In this document: positions 34,401-46,400 of the stretch, in pieces
How positions within the stretch are numbered: position 1 is the stretch's first letter
How the letters are laid out: the number at the start of each line of letters is the position of its first letter
NCBI GenBank assembly: GCA_029168955.1
Contig: JAPDOI010000107.1
Coordinates: 1,488,001-1,552,000 of the forward strand
DNA: 64,000 nucleotides
Source of the DNA: Aplectana chamaeleonis
Taxonomy: Eukaryota > Nematoda > Chromadorea > Rhabditida > Cosmocercidae
Direction: 5' to 3'
Position numbers and translations under genes: made by a program
Notes under the pieces: model-generated
What the model was told of the DNA's origin: nothing
The model's database searches: none
The model's input: only the letters and a program-made list of their open reading frames with translations

Positions 34401-37400
34401 TCCCCTTCACACAATTTTTACAACTCATGCGGTAGAGGACAAGAGGACCTCGTTATAAAATACGAATTCCAAGGCCGAAATCTAACTACACCGCGCACTC
34501 CTTTAGCACCAGGGCCGCCTTGGCATACAATGCGCTCATGAGTAAAAATACGAACACCATGGAGTTCTCAAGCTTTAAGCGTTTTGCTAAATTAAAGCTG
34601 CTTAATAGTGGAGTGACTTGATGCGTGAGCTAATTTTAAAGGCAGGGTTCGCGATAAAAACAACTTTTGGGCTCTCATCATAAGAATGTAGATTTGGCCA
34701 TCACAAAAGTAAAAATAAGTGAAAAAACCCGGAAATTCTTGGGAAAAACGCTCAAAAACAAAGAATAACAGAATAACGGCTAATTACCGGTGTCGGCCGG
34801 CCCCCTAATTAACGCGATTTTCATTAATGCTTGCTTACACGGCATTTATTTTGCTGTTCAAATAATCAGTAGTCTCCAGAAATGTTCAGAAATTACATTA
34901 CAAACAAAATAAAAGTTGACAAAACAGGCTTTTACCCAAATCTCGATAATTGGGGGCGGGAGGACACCAAGCCATAGCCCCTGAGCGTTTTTTCTCCAAT
35001 TTTTTACTTATTTTCACTTTTTTGATGGCCAGATCTACCATTCCATGGGTATAGTACAACAACCGATTTTATCGAGAACCGTGCCTTTAAGAGAAAGCCT
35101 TTTTCCTATTGACTCCTTTGAACTTGTTTGTTGTGTATCTCAAGTAATTATATTGCTGTTATATACGATTGTCTTAAACGTCGTAATAAACCAAATCAAA
35201 TCCAACCTTTCGATCTGCTTCTTCGGTGCTGCCCACGTCTTCGGTCCGTACATAATGATAGGGCGAAGAGCGGATAAGTAGACGCGTAACTTGGCTTCCT
35301 CTGCGATGGGGGTAGACCACAAACACTTAGTTAGAGAATTGAATGCAGTTATAGCTTTCGCACATCGTTGTTGAATATCCGCTGCATAACTACTAGAGTG
35401 TTGCCCGAATATTCGTTTATTCGAACAATATTCGAATATTCAAAGAAGTGGATTATTCGGGTTATTCGAATAATCGAATATTCAAAGAAGTGGAATATTC
35501 GTTTATTCGAATATTCAAAGAAGTGAAATATTCGGTTAATTCGAATATTAGGCACGAATAATTTGAATATTCGACGAGATTGCACTCCATTTTGCCCTGA
35601 TTTTACATTTCAAACATCTTAGCGTAATGACTCCTAATTTCTCACAATTCTTCAGTACCTCATAAATCCTTATACTTAAAGCAGTTATGTCCCGATGTGT
35701 GTGTGTGTGTATGTGTATGTGTGTGCATGTGTCCCGGATATCTTAGGAATGGCCGATCAAAACTTGTATGAAATGGTACCAACATTTAGGTGGGTGCGAC
35801 ATTTATCGATTACCAGAAAATCAGCCCGAGTCACCTCTTACGTGCCTCGGGGCAACCGAGTTTGTCCGTGGAGCGCACTTTTAGCCGTGGGTCATGATAA
35901 CTTCTGCGAGTCGTCTAGCGATGCAAAAAAATGCAGGGCGTCATAAAAGGTGTGCAGGACGTCATAGTAAGTGTGCAGGACCCTAATTGGAGTGTGCAGG
36001 ACGTCATAGAAAGTGCGCAGGTCCTAAGTAGGAATGTGCAGGACCCCAACGGAAGTGTGCAGGTCCTAAGTAGGAATGTGCAGGACCCCAACGGAAGTGT
36101 GCAGGGCGTCATAGAAAGTGTGCAGGACCCTAATCGGGTGTGCAGGACCTCATAGAAAGTGCGCAGGACCTAATCGGAGTGTGCAGGACGTCATAGAAAG
36201 TGTGCAGGACCCCAAGTAGGAATGGTGCAGGACCCCAGCGGAAGTGTGCAGGACGTCATGGAAAGTGTGCAGGACCCCAGTGGGAGTCTGCAGGGGCGTC
36301 ATAGAAACTGTGCAGGATCCTAATCGGAGTGTGCAGGACGTCATAGAAAGTGCGCAGGTCCTGGGCAGAGAATGTACCCAGGACCTGAGTGGGAGTGTGC
36401 AGGGCGTCATAGAAAGTGTGCAGGACCCTTTTCGGAGTGTGCAGGGCGTCATAGAAAGTGTGCAGGACCCTGATCGGAGTGTGCAGGGCGTCATAGAAAG
36501 TGCGCAGGTCCTAAGTAGGAATGTGCAGGACCCCAGCGGAAGTGTGCAGGACGTCATAGAAAGTGTGTAGGACCTCAGTGGGAGTGTGCAGGGCGTCATA
36601 GAATGTGTGCAGGACCCTAATCGGAGTGTGCAGGACGTCATGGAAAGTGTGCAGGACCCTAATCGGAGTGTGCAGGACGTCATAGAAAGTGTGCAGGACG
36701 TCATAGAAAGTGCGCAGGTCCTAAGTAGGAATGTACAGGACTCCAGCGGAAGTGTGCAGGACGTCATATAAAGTGTGCAGAACTCTACTCGGAGTGTGCA
36801 GGACGTCATAGAAAGTGTGCAGGACCCTAATCCGAGTGCGCAGGGCGTCATAGAAAGAGCGGAGGGCGTAAGTAGGAATGTATAGGACCCCAGTGAGGTG
36901 TGCGGGTGGCGTCATAGAAAGTGTGCAGAACTCTCTACTCGGGTGTGCAGGACGTCATAGAAAGTGTGCAGGACCCTAATCGGAGTGTGCAGGACGTCAT
37001 AGAAAGTGCGCAGGTCCTAAGTAGGAATGTGCAGGACCCCAGCGGAAGTGTGCAGGACGTCATAGAAAGTGTGCAGGGCGTCATAGAAAGTGTGCAGGAC
37101 CCTAATCCGGGTGTGCAGGACGTCATAGAAAGTGCGCAGGTCCTAAGTAGGAATGTACAGGACCCCAGTGGGAGTGTGCAGTGCGTCATAGAAAGTGTGC
37201 AGTACCATTCGAAGTGTGAAGGACGTCATAGAAAGTGTGCAGGACCCTAATCGGGTGTGCAGGACGTCATAGAAAGTGCGCAGGTCCTAAGTAGGAATGT
37301 GCAGGACCCCAACGGGAGTGTGCAGCACGTCATAGAGAGTGCGCAGGTCCCAAAGAGTTGGAGTGTGCAGGGTGTCATAGAAAATGCACAGGACCACAGT

Positions 37401-40400
37401 GGGAGTGCGCAGGACGTCACCAAGAGTGTAGAATTTGGAAAAAGGTTTTTCAATGTTTTAATGCTAATTCTTAACCTTTTGTGGAGAAGAAATAGATAGG
37501 AAAACATGAATCTTGAGGAGCGTGCGACGCGTTTTGAGATTGACGCAGATCTCCTGCGACATTTTTTTTGCCAATTTCAGGATACAAGCAACAGCTCCAC
37601 TTCCGCACCTTCTCTGTTCGCCACTCATTGCAACCGCTCAGTCATTTCGAATCCCTAACTTCCAAAAACCAGTTTTATATATGTTGCAAGTCTGAGCTTA
37701 TCAAAATCTGCACCACAAAAACATAAACAACCACCTACCAATTTCATTCATTGAGAACAAGGGCATGATGCTGTTCAACTAGGGAAACATCATATAATAT
37801 GAGAATGCGTTTTTCCTTATCATGATAGAGACGGTAAAGCGAGAACAATCGCTTGTGAACTTCACAAATTGGAAGAAAGGACGGTGGGTAGCGACGTAAG
37901 GGAAGGAAGTACAGAAGGGGTTGCGAATTTTGTATCGGTAGCAACCGACGGTTAACCGCTGGCTTCTTATGTTTTGCTTTATGATACCACATTTTGATAC
38001 CCCCACGGCCTGCTGTAAATGTACGGCACCCTGCTCTGCTCAGGAGAGTCCACAATGTACAGCAACTTTCGGGTAGACGGAAGTCAGTCACCACCGTTCT
38101 AACAAACTAATCCGTCTCAGGTAGTTGGCTCACGCAAAAGTTTCTGTAAGCGAAAACTTCGCTAGGTCTCGCTAGTATATAGTTATATCAAGTATTTACA
38201 ATGTATTAAACCGCTCGTAGGATTTTGTTAGAACGCCAGAAATGCCTATTTCACCTTTAGTTATAGAGAAAAGTTCAAATTTCGAGCGACGAATAAGTAT
38301 ATCAACCCTTGAGCAAAATGGAAATTTTCTCACGATGATGGCCAGCATGAGCCATTTTCATGTGTATTTTCATCAAACTGGTTCGAGGTGATGCTATTTG
38401 TCTACTTTCTTGGTGGACTTTACCTAAATTCTGACGGAAAAGCCTAAGTTCTCTTCTGCCATAATGCTGGACTTGGAATTCAATGGTTTCTAGCCACCTA
38501 GGACGACCAGCTGAATGTAGTTTCAAGTTCGTGCCAGATCCGCCTGTTGTCGCCCAGACGTCTCATGGAGCGGGGAAGCGAGATATTACACGGCGAGTTT
38601 CCAGTGAAATGGTGTCGATCTCAACTACTAACTACGAAATGTCGCTGAGTTTTTTGAAGTTGTCGCTAGGATTTCGGAGTAGGGCCCGGCTAAGCAGCAC
38701 TAGGAAGTTCGCCATCGCATAAACCGCACGTAACTCAACTGAACTCAACTAAGCTAAACCAAACTAGACCGAAGCAGACCACATATTTGGCGGCAATTTA
38801 GCGGCCAGCATTATTTAGCGGCTATTTCGCGGATATTACTCGGGAAAAAGGTATTTTGCATCTATTTCGCGGCTATTTCTCGGCCAAAACTCAGAGTACA
38901 CGGTGTAAACGTGGTTGAGATAACTACGGAAATATAATTGTATGGCTCTCAGAACACAGCGCCTACGCATTTTCGAGCGTCAAAGACGACCCACAATGAC
39001 GCTACACGACTGAGAAGTTGGCCCCGCCCCTGCATCTACCCGCCCCTTGTATTTGCGTCCTCCTCTAAACCAGGGGTGCTGGGCGATTGTCACCTTCGGT
39101 GACATTTGTGGTTGGTACAATAGGTACAATAGGTAAACCACAAACGTCGCCGACGGTAGAAATTGACCAGCACCTCTGTTTAGGAGGACGCAAATTCAGG
39201 GGCGGGCAGATACAGGAGCGGGACCGATTCCTCAGTCGTGTAGCGTCATTTTGGTTCGTTTTTGACGTCTCAGAATGCGTAGGCGTTGTGTTCTCAGCCA
39301 TGCCATTCAATTTCCGTTGTTAGTATCTCAACCACGTTCATGAGCGTATTTGCTGAATTCAAGTGAAAAGAGTGCAGCCGTTTAATCACCCAAGTATGCG
39401 GTACATTGGCCCCGCCCAGCATCTGGAAGCTCTGCCCATCCGGGGGCAGCCTCAGTGGAGGTTGGGCGACCCAGCCGTGACGCGTGGGTGCACCGACCAC
39501 GCCGCGTGTCGGTGTGCCGACTGCGACGCGTGTCGGTGTGCCGATCGCGACGCGTGTCGATGCGCCGACCGCGACGCGTGACGGTGCAAAGTAGTTCCTA
39601 AGCCAGATAAAAGTTTTGCAGGATGTGAATCACTGCTAAATAGGCGGCTAAACGCGACACGTCCAAATGTCAACAGCCCGACAACAGGCGGACGTCGCTG
39701 GACAACGGGCAGGTTTTAGACTTACAATGCGAGCAAATTTGAGTTGTCAAGAGGGTGTAGTTCATGAAATGACAAGTTATCAGCCTGTTGTCGATGCCCC
39801 AGTTTGCCTGAGTGGATTGGATGGGATAGCACGCAATAGAGTGTTGCCCGAATATTCGTTTGTTCGAATATTATTCGAATATTCAAAGAGGTGGATTATT
39901 CAAGTTATTCGAATAATCGAATATTCAAAGGAGTGGAACATTCAGTTTATTCGAATAATCGCATATTCGAAGAAGTGGATTATCGAGTTATTCGTTTATT
40001 CGAATATTCAAAAAAATTTATTTGTTCCAACACTCGAATAACTACCATGGTTCTCCAGCAAACAGCCCAAAGAACAGAAATCATTCACAAGTTCGATACG
40101 TTGTCCGTCCCCACAAACGTTGAAGGCCACTGAGAGACCCACATCTACTTGCATTTGTCCGGACAAAGACGAAGTTCATAGGCTGCGGCATACTTTGAAA
40201 CGAGGTTCACAATCCTTTGCAGTTTTGCGTTATTTTCAGCGAATAACACAATGTCATCGGCGTACTCCAGGTCGACAAGGGAGCGTCCTAATGGTGTTAG
40301 TATCGAAAGTGATTAACCACCGGAGGCCGGCTGGCGTGATGCGTGCGACGCAAACTTGCGGCGCTCGCGTTTGTACGATTGGAGCACGATCATACACTCA

Positions 40401-43400
40401 ACCGAAATCCCACACATGCGAGAGAATGTGGTATACAGGCGAAACGAGTACCTAACTCTTCTTAATACTCTACTGACGAAACTCGGCAAGCAAAAAATGA
40501 TGCAATTCGTGGTATGAACACTAAATTTTACACCTCGCTAAGGTTAAGAGGCGAAGCTAGTCTCAGCTCTTCCTATTACAGAAGCAATGTCACTAACAGG
40601 GGAGCGTTGCACACATAAGATGGAGTTTCGAGATGCAACTTTGAGATGTTCGAGGGGGAGGACAGTGTTCCAATATTCCATACTCAGAATCTGCTAAATG
40701 CCTCAGATATTTACAGGAGATTTGCAAAAGTGGAAATTTCCATAGCTTTGCCAAGAGAAAAGGGGTACACGAATGACAATTTTCAAGGCGTTCGAAAAAA
40801 AATTGTTTCAGATCGAGCTTCAAGCTTGTTTCTGGGGGTTGTTCTGGGTTCGTATTACGAATCTGAGGCCCATTCGTCAATATCTGAAAAATTCCATCTG
40901 ATTTGGTCCGAAGCCTCGAAGTGGAGAAATCTTGCTGCCCAAACGCGACTTTTGACGATTTCGAGAGTGCTACGATCAAATCGCCGCAAAACTTGTCTCA
41001 CACCCTACTTCTGGCGAGGAATGGACCCCAGATTTGGGTTCAGCGCCCTGAATAACCTCAAGTTGAAAGTTTTGAGCCAATTCCGAAATTTTTTTTTCTG
41101 AACGCCCCAAAAAATCCCGGATGGGGCCTCTTTGTGACGCATTGTAAATGCCATTTTTGGAATCCCCGCAGTAAGTTAGCCAATTTCAAGCGCATATAAT
41201 TTATTTACTGTCGCAGACCTACAGCAACGACAACATGGTTTTCCAAATCGCCACCGGAAGATGGCAAGCCTCCCTTGTAACAGAACCCAATCTCAACAGC
41301 TGTTAAAAACTAGTCTATTGCTCTGCTGTGCTAAGGAATATTGAATGTTTTCTAATGAATCGTTGTTCATGCTGTTTCTAAGGCAGTGAGGCTTAGCCTA
41401 CCGTCGAAAACCTCAGAAATTACGAGTAATATACCGGAGCTTTGAAGGGTAAGGGGTGTGGTTTGCGAGGTTTTGCTCTGCAGAAATGTTTATAAAATCC
41501 ATCAATCGAATCACCCAAGTTTCGCTTCGCTCTCCAAGTTTGATGTTGTCACTAGCGTGATTTATTCCTAAGAAATCCGATCTCATATCTCGTTTTCTGA
41601 GGTTGAAATGGATCGAACTCAAGACGGACTGTGATGATGAAGAAGAAGAATTAGACTTTCTGCTAACTAGGAGGCTAGAAAATTCCTCTGCAGTCCTAGG
41701 ACTGATTAATGACGGTTTTTTCCTTGCATCAGTGGAATCACTTACTTGGGAATTGGAAGAAGATGTTCCCCTAAATCAGTTTAAAGGACGGTATTAATGG
41801 TCTGTTCTATACACTTTGAGCTTCGCATATGCTGTTGAGATTCGTTGCCGGAGAAGTGGTCCGCGCCTGATTTTTCACCCACGGAAAACTTCTTACCAAC
41901 TCGGGGTTTCGCTCCCCTTCCAAAATCAGGAGAGTTCACGGGCCTCAGAAGTGAGTTTTTAACACAAAGTCAGGTTTTCTGTTTGAGTGCAATTGCAAGA
42001 ATCAGAGCTTACGTAGTCGCCATGCGGACCAGTTCTCACGTAATCGTTGTGATTGGTCTCGTGGGTTCCCACTGTGATGTTGCTTCTGTAACAGGAAGAG
42101 CTGAGAGTAGTTTCGCCTCTTAGCCTTAGAGAGGTGTGAAATTTAGTGTTCATACCACATATTGTATTATTTTTGCTTCCCGAGTTTCGTCAGTAGAGTA
42201 TTAAGAAGAGCTAGGTACTCGTTTCGCCTGTATTTCACATTCTGTCGCATGTATTGGATTTTGGTTGAGTGTATGATCGTGCTCCAATCGTACAAAAGCG
42301 AGCGCCGCAGATTTGCGTCGCACGCGTCGCGCTAGCCGGCCTCCGGTGGTTAATCACTTTCGTTAGTATCACGTCCGGAGGAAACTGTTCTACAACTCTA
42401 CGCATGATATCATCAACGGCGAAGTTGAATAGAAAAGGTCCTGCTCAGGGTAAGGCGTAGCGGTGTGATCGGCCCGTGAGAGGTGCGGCCCCCCCTCCAG
42501 CCTTGGATCCGGTGCGGCCCCCTCCCACCGAGCTTGTAACTTTAACCCCTTGTGCAAAACAATTCGAGAGGTCTTTTCCGAACAACGCTTTCAAACGATT
42601 TTCAGCAAAAACGGACGTTATAGGTCAAGTCACACCGGCTGTAATCGGCCCAAAATGGTTGGATCGACCTGAGACTCGGCCGACAGCTTTTTTTTTGATG
42701 GTCCTCTTCAAAATAAACACTGCAACAACCCAACCCAGAAAAATTATTTTTTCGACATCTCCCGACGAAGTCCAATCAGCGGTTCTCCGATTTTTCAGCG
42801 CCCCGAATCACACACTCATCGTCAACTGCTCGGCCTCTGGAAGGATAAACCAAGTAGTTTTCTCACTTGTCTATCTGATAAAGCTTCGAAAACTGATCTA
42901 GAGGCCTTTATCGCAAAAATCACTCGATGTGATGAGGCCTGTTTTTAAGCCTCAAATCACACCGTCACGTCTACAGCCGTCACACCGGCCGTAATCGGCT
43001 CAAAATGGTCGGATCGACCTGAGACTCGGCCGACAGCTTTTTTTGATGGTCCTCTTCAAAATAAACACTGCAACAGCCCAACCCAGAAAAATTATATTCT
43101 CGACCTCTCCTGACATTCAAGTCCAATCAGCGGTTTTCCGATCTCTGGTCAGTATCTCGGATTTGGCTGAAATCTTGACTAGGGATGTAATTCAGGGCGC
43201 TGAAGACGAATCTGACGCCCGTTTCACAATTTTCGACCTGCTACCTCAGTTATACGATGGTTAAATTGCGTGTATCTTCGAGCCATACCTTTTTTAATTT
43301 ACTGCTGACAACAAAGTGGTGAAATGGGCCTGCTCTCGAGAAAGAAGGAAATCGAAGGGCTTCTAAGGATTCATGCAAAGCCTGTGAGGAGTTTTAACAA

Positions 43401-46400
43401 CTACGTTCTGAGTTGATGTCTCGGCAATCAGAAAACCAGAAAAATCTCGAAATTCTGGATTATTTGTCGGTTAACATATAGGGATCACTCAGAGAACTAA
43501 CGCGTTGACGAATAAGGAAAGTGCTTCGGTTAGCGACTAGGTTGCCAAACTGTGCGGAATGTTCCGGGATGAGAATGCGGACTTTCGTTTCGGATCAAGA
43601 TCGCAACGCGTTGATGTTACAGGACCTAAATCATCCAATGATTCGATTCATACAGTAGTGTGAGAGACAACACTAGGAAGACAACACTCTTTATTACTGC
43701 AAACTTTCCTGCAGCAAGCTTTGCGACAGTCGTCAGACCGCGAGAATAGGCTTAATAGAGCTATTGTATGAGAATCCGGGTCAGAATCGATCCCAGCAGA
43801 ACGAAGAAAGCGACATACTCGCCCTTAATTTTGGAAAGTGCGTAGAATACAGAAATAACGGAGCACGGCAAGGTACAGAGAGGCCCCGCTCCCACGGCGA
43901 CAGCCAAGGGAGGGTGAAGACTGTCTTCGACACAGCTCACTTTGAATATGACAAGGTGTCCTGTCTTAAAAAAACTATCTACAGATTTTTTGAAAAAAAT
44001 GGGCTAAGATTACTTCGCCAGACGATTATACGACACCACTTAAACCCTACAGAGCACAACAAAAGCTTGCGTGTTTCCTAAGCCATGAGAAGGAAGGCTT
44101 GAAGTGAGCCACCGCGGCTGCAACAGCATCTACTACATCTAAAAAGGCAATTAAATTTGCAAAAAAATTCCACTCGTAACTGCACGATGAAGACAGGAAC
44201 GGTTGCTTGTGGAGCTCATTACGAAGCGAGAAGAGCCTACAGGTGTGATTAAGCAGCTCGCTGTTAACATGAAACACGACCTGTTGATGTAAGTCATCGA
44301 CGAAAGCCTTCCGATCTCACCTCTAACACATGATCACAGAGGAAACGGAACAAAATAGTTAGTCTTTTTTACTGAGAACTGCATCTCCTGTCAATCGTTC
44401 ATTAACTATTGTGGAAGTTCAGGATAAGTTAAGCAAGGATCCTCACCCAAACACTTGTGAAGGAGTACTTCCTATTCGGTTCACCAACCAGGAGATCTAC
44501 CTAACGATCTGTAGCAGAGCAAATTAATTTCGGGTTTCTTGAAATGACGACGCTCCACCGTGTCTGATGGACTGCAAGTTTTCAGTCATGAGTACACAAC
44601 ATTCTCACCAGTTACCTGGTGCTGCTTGTAAGTCTCAGACGGCTGAAACAGAATTTAGATGTCACACCGCAGGGGCTCAAGCAAGAGAATGTCACAGAAA
44701 GAGTAATAAATGACTACAGTACATCTACTATTGTGGAACACGTGAACGCAAGCCTCCACCACTTCGCAATTTTTTGAAACTCTTCCAAACGAAGAGAGCC
44801 TTCAGTAGATTTCACACCCAATTGCGAGGTCTGAAAAAAGTGCAGCACCGAGAAAGTTTTCTGCAAACGTCTTGTTGCATTTTTTTGCTAGCACGGAGCG
44901 CCCCATCGCCACAACTCACTTCAAAATTGACGGAATGGATTTTCAGAGTTTTCATATTTTCGTTAAACAGGTGAATACAATGGTATGTTAAAAGTCTTCC
45001 TGACTCTGGTGTTTCATCGTAGTACTTGTATTTCTTTCTATGATTCAAAATGACCACAGTTCGAAACGGGTCACATTTCTTTTACGGTGACCGTCTGATC
45101 AGTTCACAATGAGGGATTTCACTGTGGAAATATACAGTTTTTGATTGATTTCGGGTATCAACTCAGTTATTTCGCATCACTATTATATGGTACTCGTTGA
45201 AAGGTTCAAAAAATGGCATCAAATTTAGATTCGCAGGACTCTGAAACAAGTTATGGCTATGTGGCGCTTTTTGCGCGCGAAATGGCCGCAAATCGCCGCT
45301 TGTGCGACAAAAAATCTGCTCGGTACGGTAGGAGGGAAATTTTTGGCATGATGACGGACCGGGGGCCTGCGCCCCCCTCCCCCTATCCGGCGTCTAAAGC
45401 CTAGTTTTGACTGCAGGTGGTCGCTGCGGCCATGCGATGGACAACTGTACCTTTTTCATCGCGCGTAATGGAAAGCCGCTCCAATTGTGATCGCTTCGTG
45501 GCAAACGTCCTACATCGCTGGGTCGCGGCGACGATTTCCTATGTTTTACTGCTTTGCTGCTGGAGGAGCGATTCTTGATGGTCGCTGACCATCGCTCCAT
45601 CGCGGCCAAAATGGCAGCGATGGAGCGATTGCCAGCGAATGACACGTTTTGTCTAATGAACGTTGACCCTTTCACATGACAAGATCAGTGTTCTCGAGTC
45701 AAACGCGTTATTGATGAATACCAGCCAATAATTTCACTGATTGATTGAATTTCTTCGATCATCCGAGAGGCTATGCACTATGAACGGAATCGCTGCCGCT
45801 GCTACATCGCTGCAGCAGCGGGTGCGAAATCGCTGCGATGAAAAACAGCAGCGGTACAGTCAAAACTAGGCTTAAGGCCGCGGCCCCCCTTCTGTGATCG
45901 TCACACGGTACGCCTGAGCCTGGTCCTGATACAGCTCCTTGCCTCACTCATGTTTTCACCTCGACAGTTGACGTAGATCCGACATCTGTACGAACTGCTG
46001 CTGTTGTTCCTTTGTTCATGCCCTCAATTAGCCGAACATACTTTTCAGGAATTCCATCGTCTCGCAGAGCGTTGAGCATTCGATCACGATGAGGAGAGTT
46101 GAATGCGGCTTCAAAGTCCAAAAAATCAAGCTGTAATGGCTTCGAATTCCGCTGCCACGATTCAATTACTCTTCTCATGATGAGCACTTGGTCGATGGTC
46201 GATCTACCAGGTCGAAAACCGGCTTACTCCTCTCTGGTCGTTTCCACGCGATGTTTGATGAGTCGCTAGGTAATGATACGTTCCAAAACCTTGTACATGA
46301 CCCGAAGTAGAGAAATCCCTCTGTAGTTCTTGGGGTTCGTGACGGATAACTTCTTGTGAAGAGTTACGATGATCGCATGGGTATCCTTTCGCTCATCCAT

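Larger units (their letters stand above)
29570..35203 (+). mobile_element. CR1-like LINE inserted in the RTE, itself carrying LINE-A
   Basis: Plus-strand RT: DNDNPPDFHPELN, SLTPDEIPFVFIQKTAHVI, SYRPVSITSLFCRVF (to 29906), then after LINE-A copy 3 FEKILKSHIVSHLERN, SQHGFVNGRSVETNM, DVIYLDFAKAFDRVSHRKL, SGVPQGGVLSSVLFN, QYADDLKFY, LGFLYNHKMDFSNHI, AYKTYVRPIVECGTTVFNP, to a stop at 34619-34621 after a frameshift near 34430. The 3' part includes a foldback element and ends TAATAAACCAAATCAAATCC. 5'-truncated; it splits RTE between IERLD and KERK. Confidence 0.83.
35394..40037. mobile_element. 4.6-kb hAT-like insertion in RTE
   Basis: Flanked by 8-bp ATAACTAC at 35386-35393 and 40038-40045. Ends TAGAGTGTTG and (inverted) TCGAGTGTTG, nine of ten identical. 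Next to each end are clusters of CGAATATTC / TTATTCGAATA (35405-35580, 39848-40020). Removing it joins RTE residues HGSY-AADIQQRC in frame. 8-bp duplication suggests hAT; no transposase was recognised. It contains the 21-bp minisatellite, a foldback and a copy of the 480-bp dispersed repeat. Confidence 0.72.
42444..45921. mobile_element. 3.5-kb DNA-element-like insertion in RTE
   Basis: Direct 7-mers GGTCCTG flank it at 42437-42443 and 45922-45928. Ends are imperfectly inverted: CTCAGGGTAAGGCGTAGCGG and, inverted, CTCAGGCGTACCGTGTGACG. It contains a 350-bp direct duplication, a Harbinger-like MITE and 2 kb with no recognised coding. Confidence 0.55.

Noticed and set aside
36150..36851. 233-residue minus-strand ORF as a Cys-rich protein gene
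   Set aside because: It lies wholly in the 21-bp minisatellite; openness follows from the unit length being a multiple of three.
35931..37430. CRISPR array
   Set aside because: Units are contiguous 21-mers without unique spacers, in a eukaryotic intron.
41603..41797. Acidic 64-residue ORF as a host exon
   Set aside because: It lies inside a transposon with 9-bp target copies, FNTA needs no exon here, and no family is recognised.
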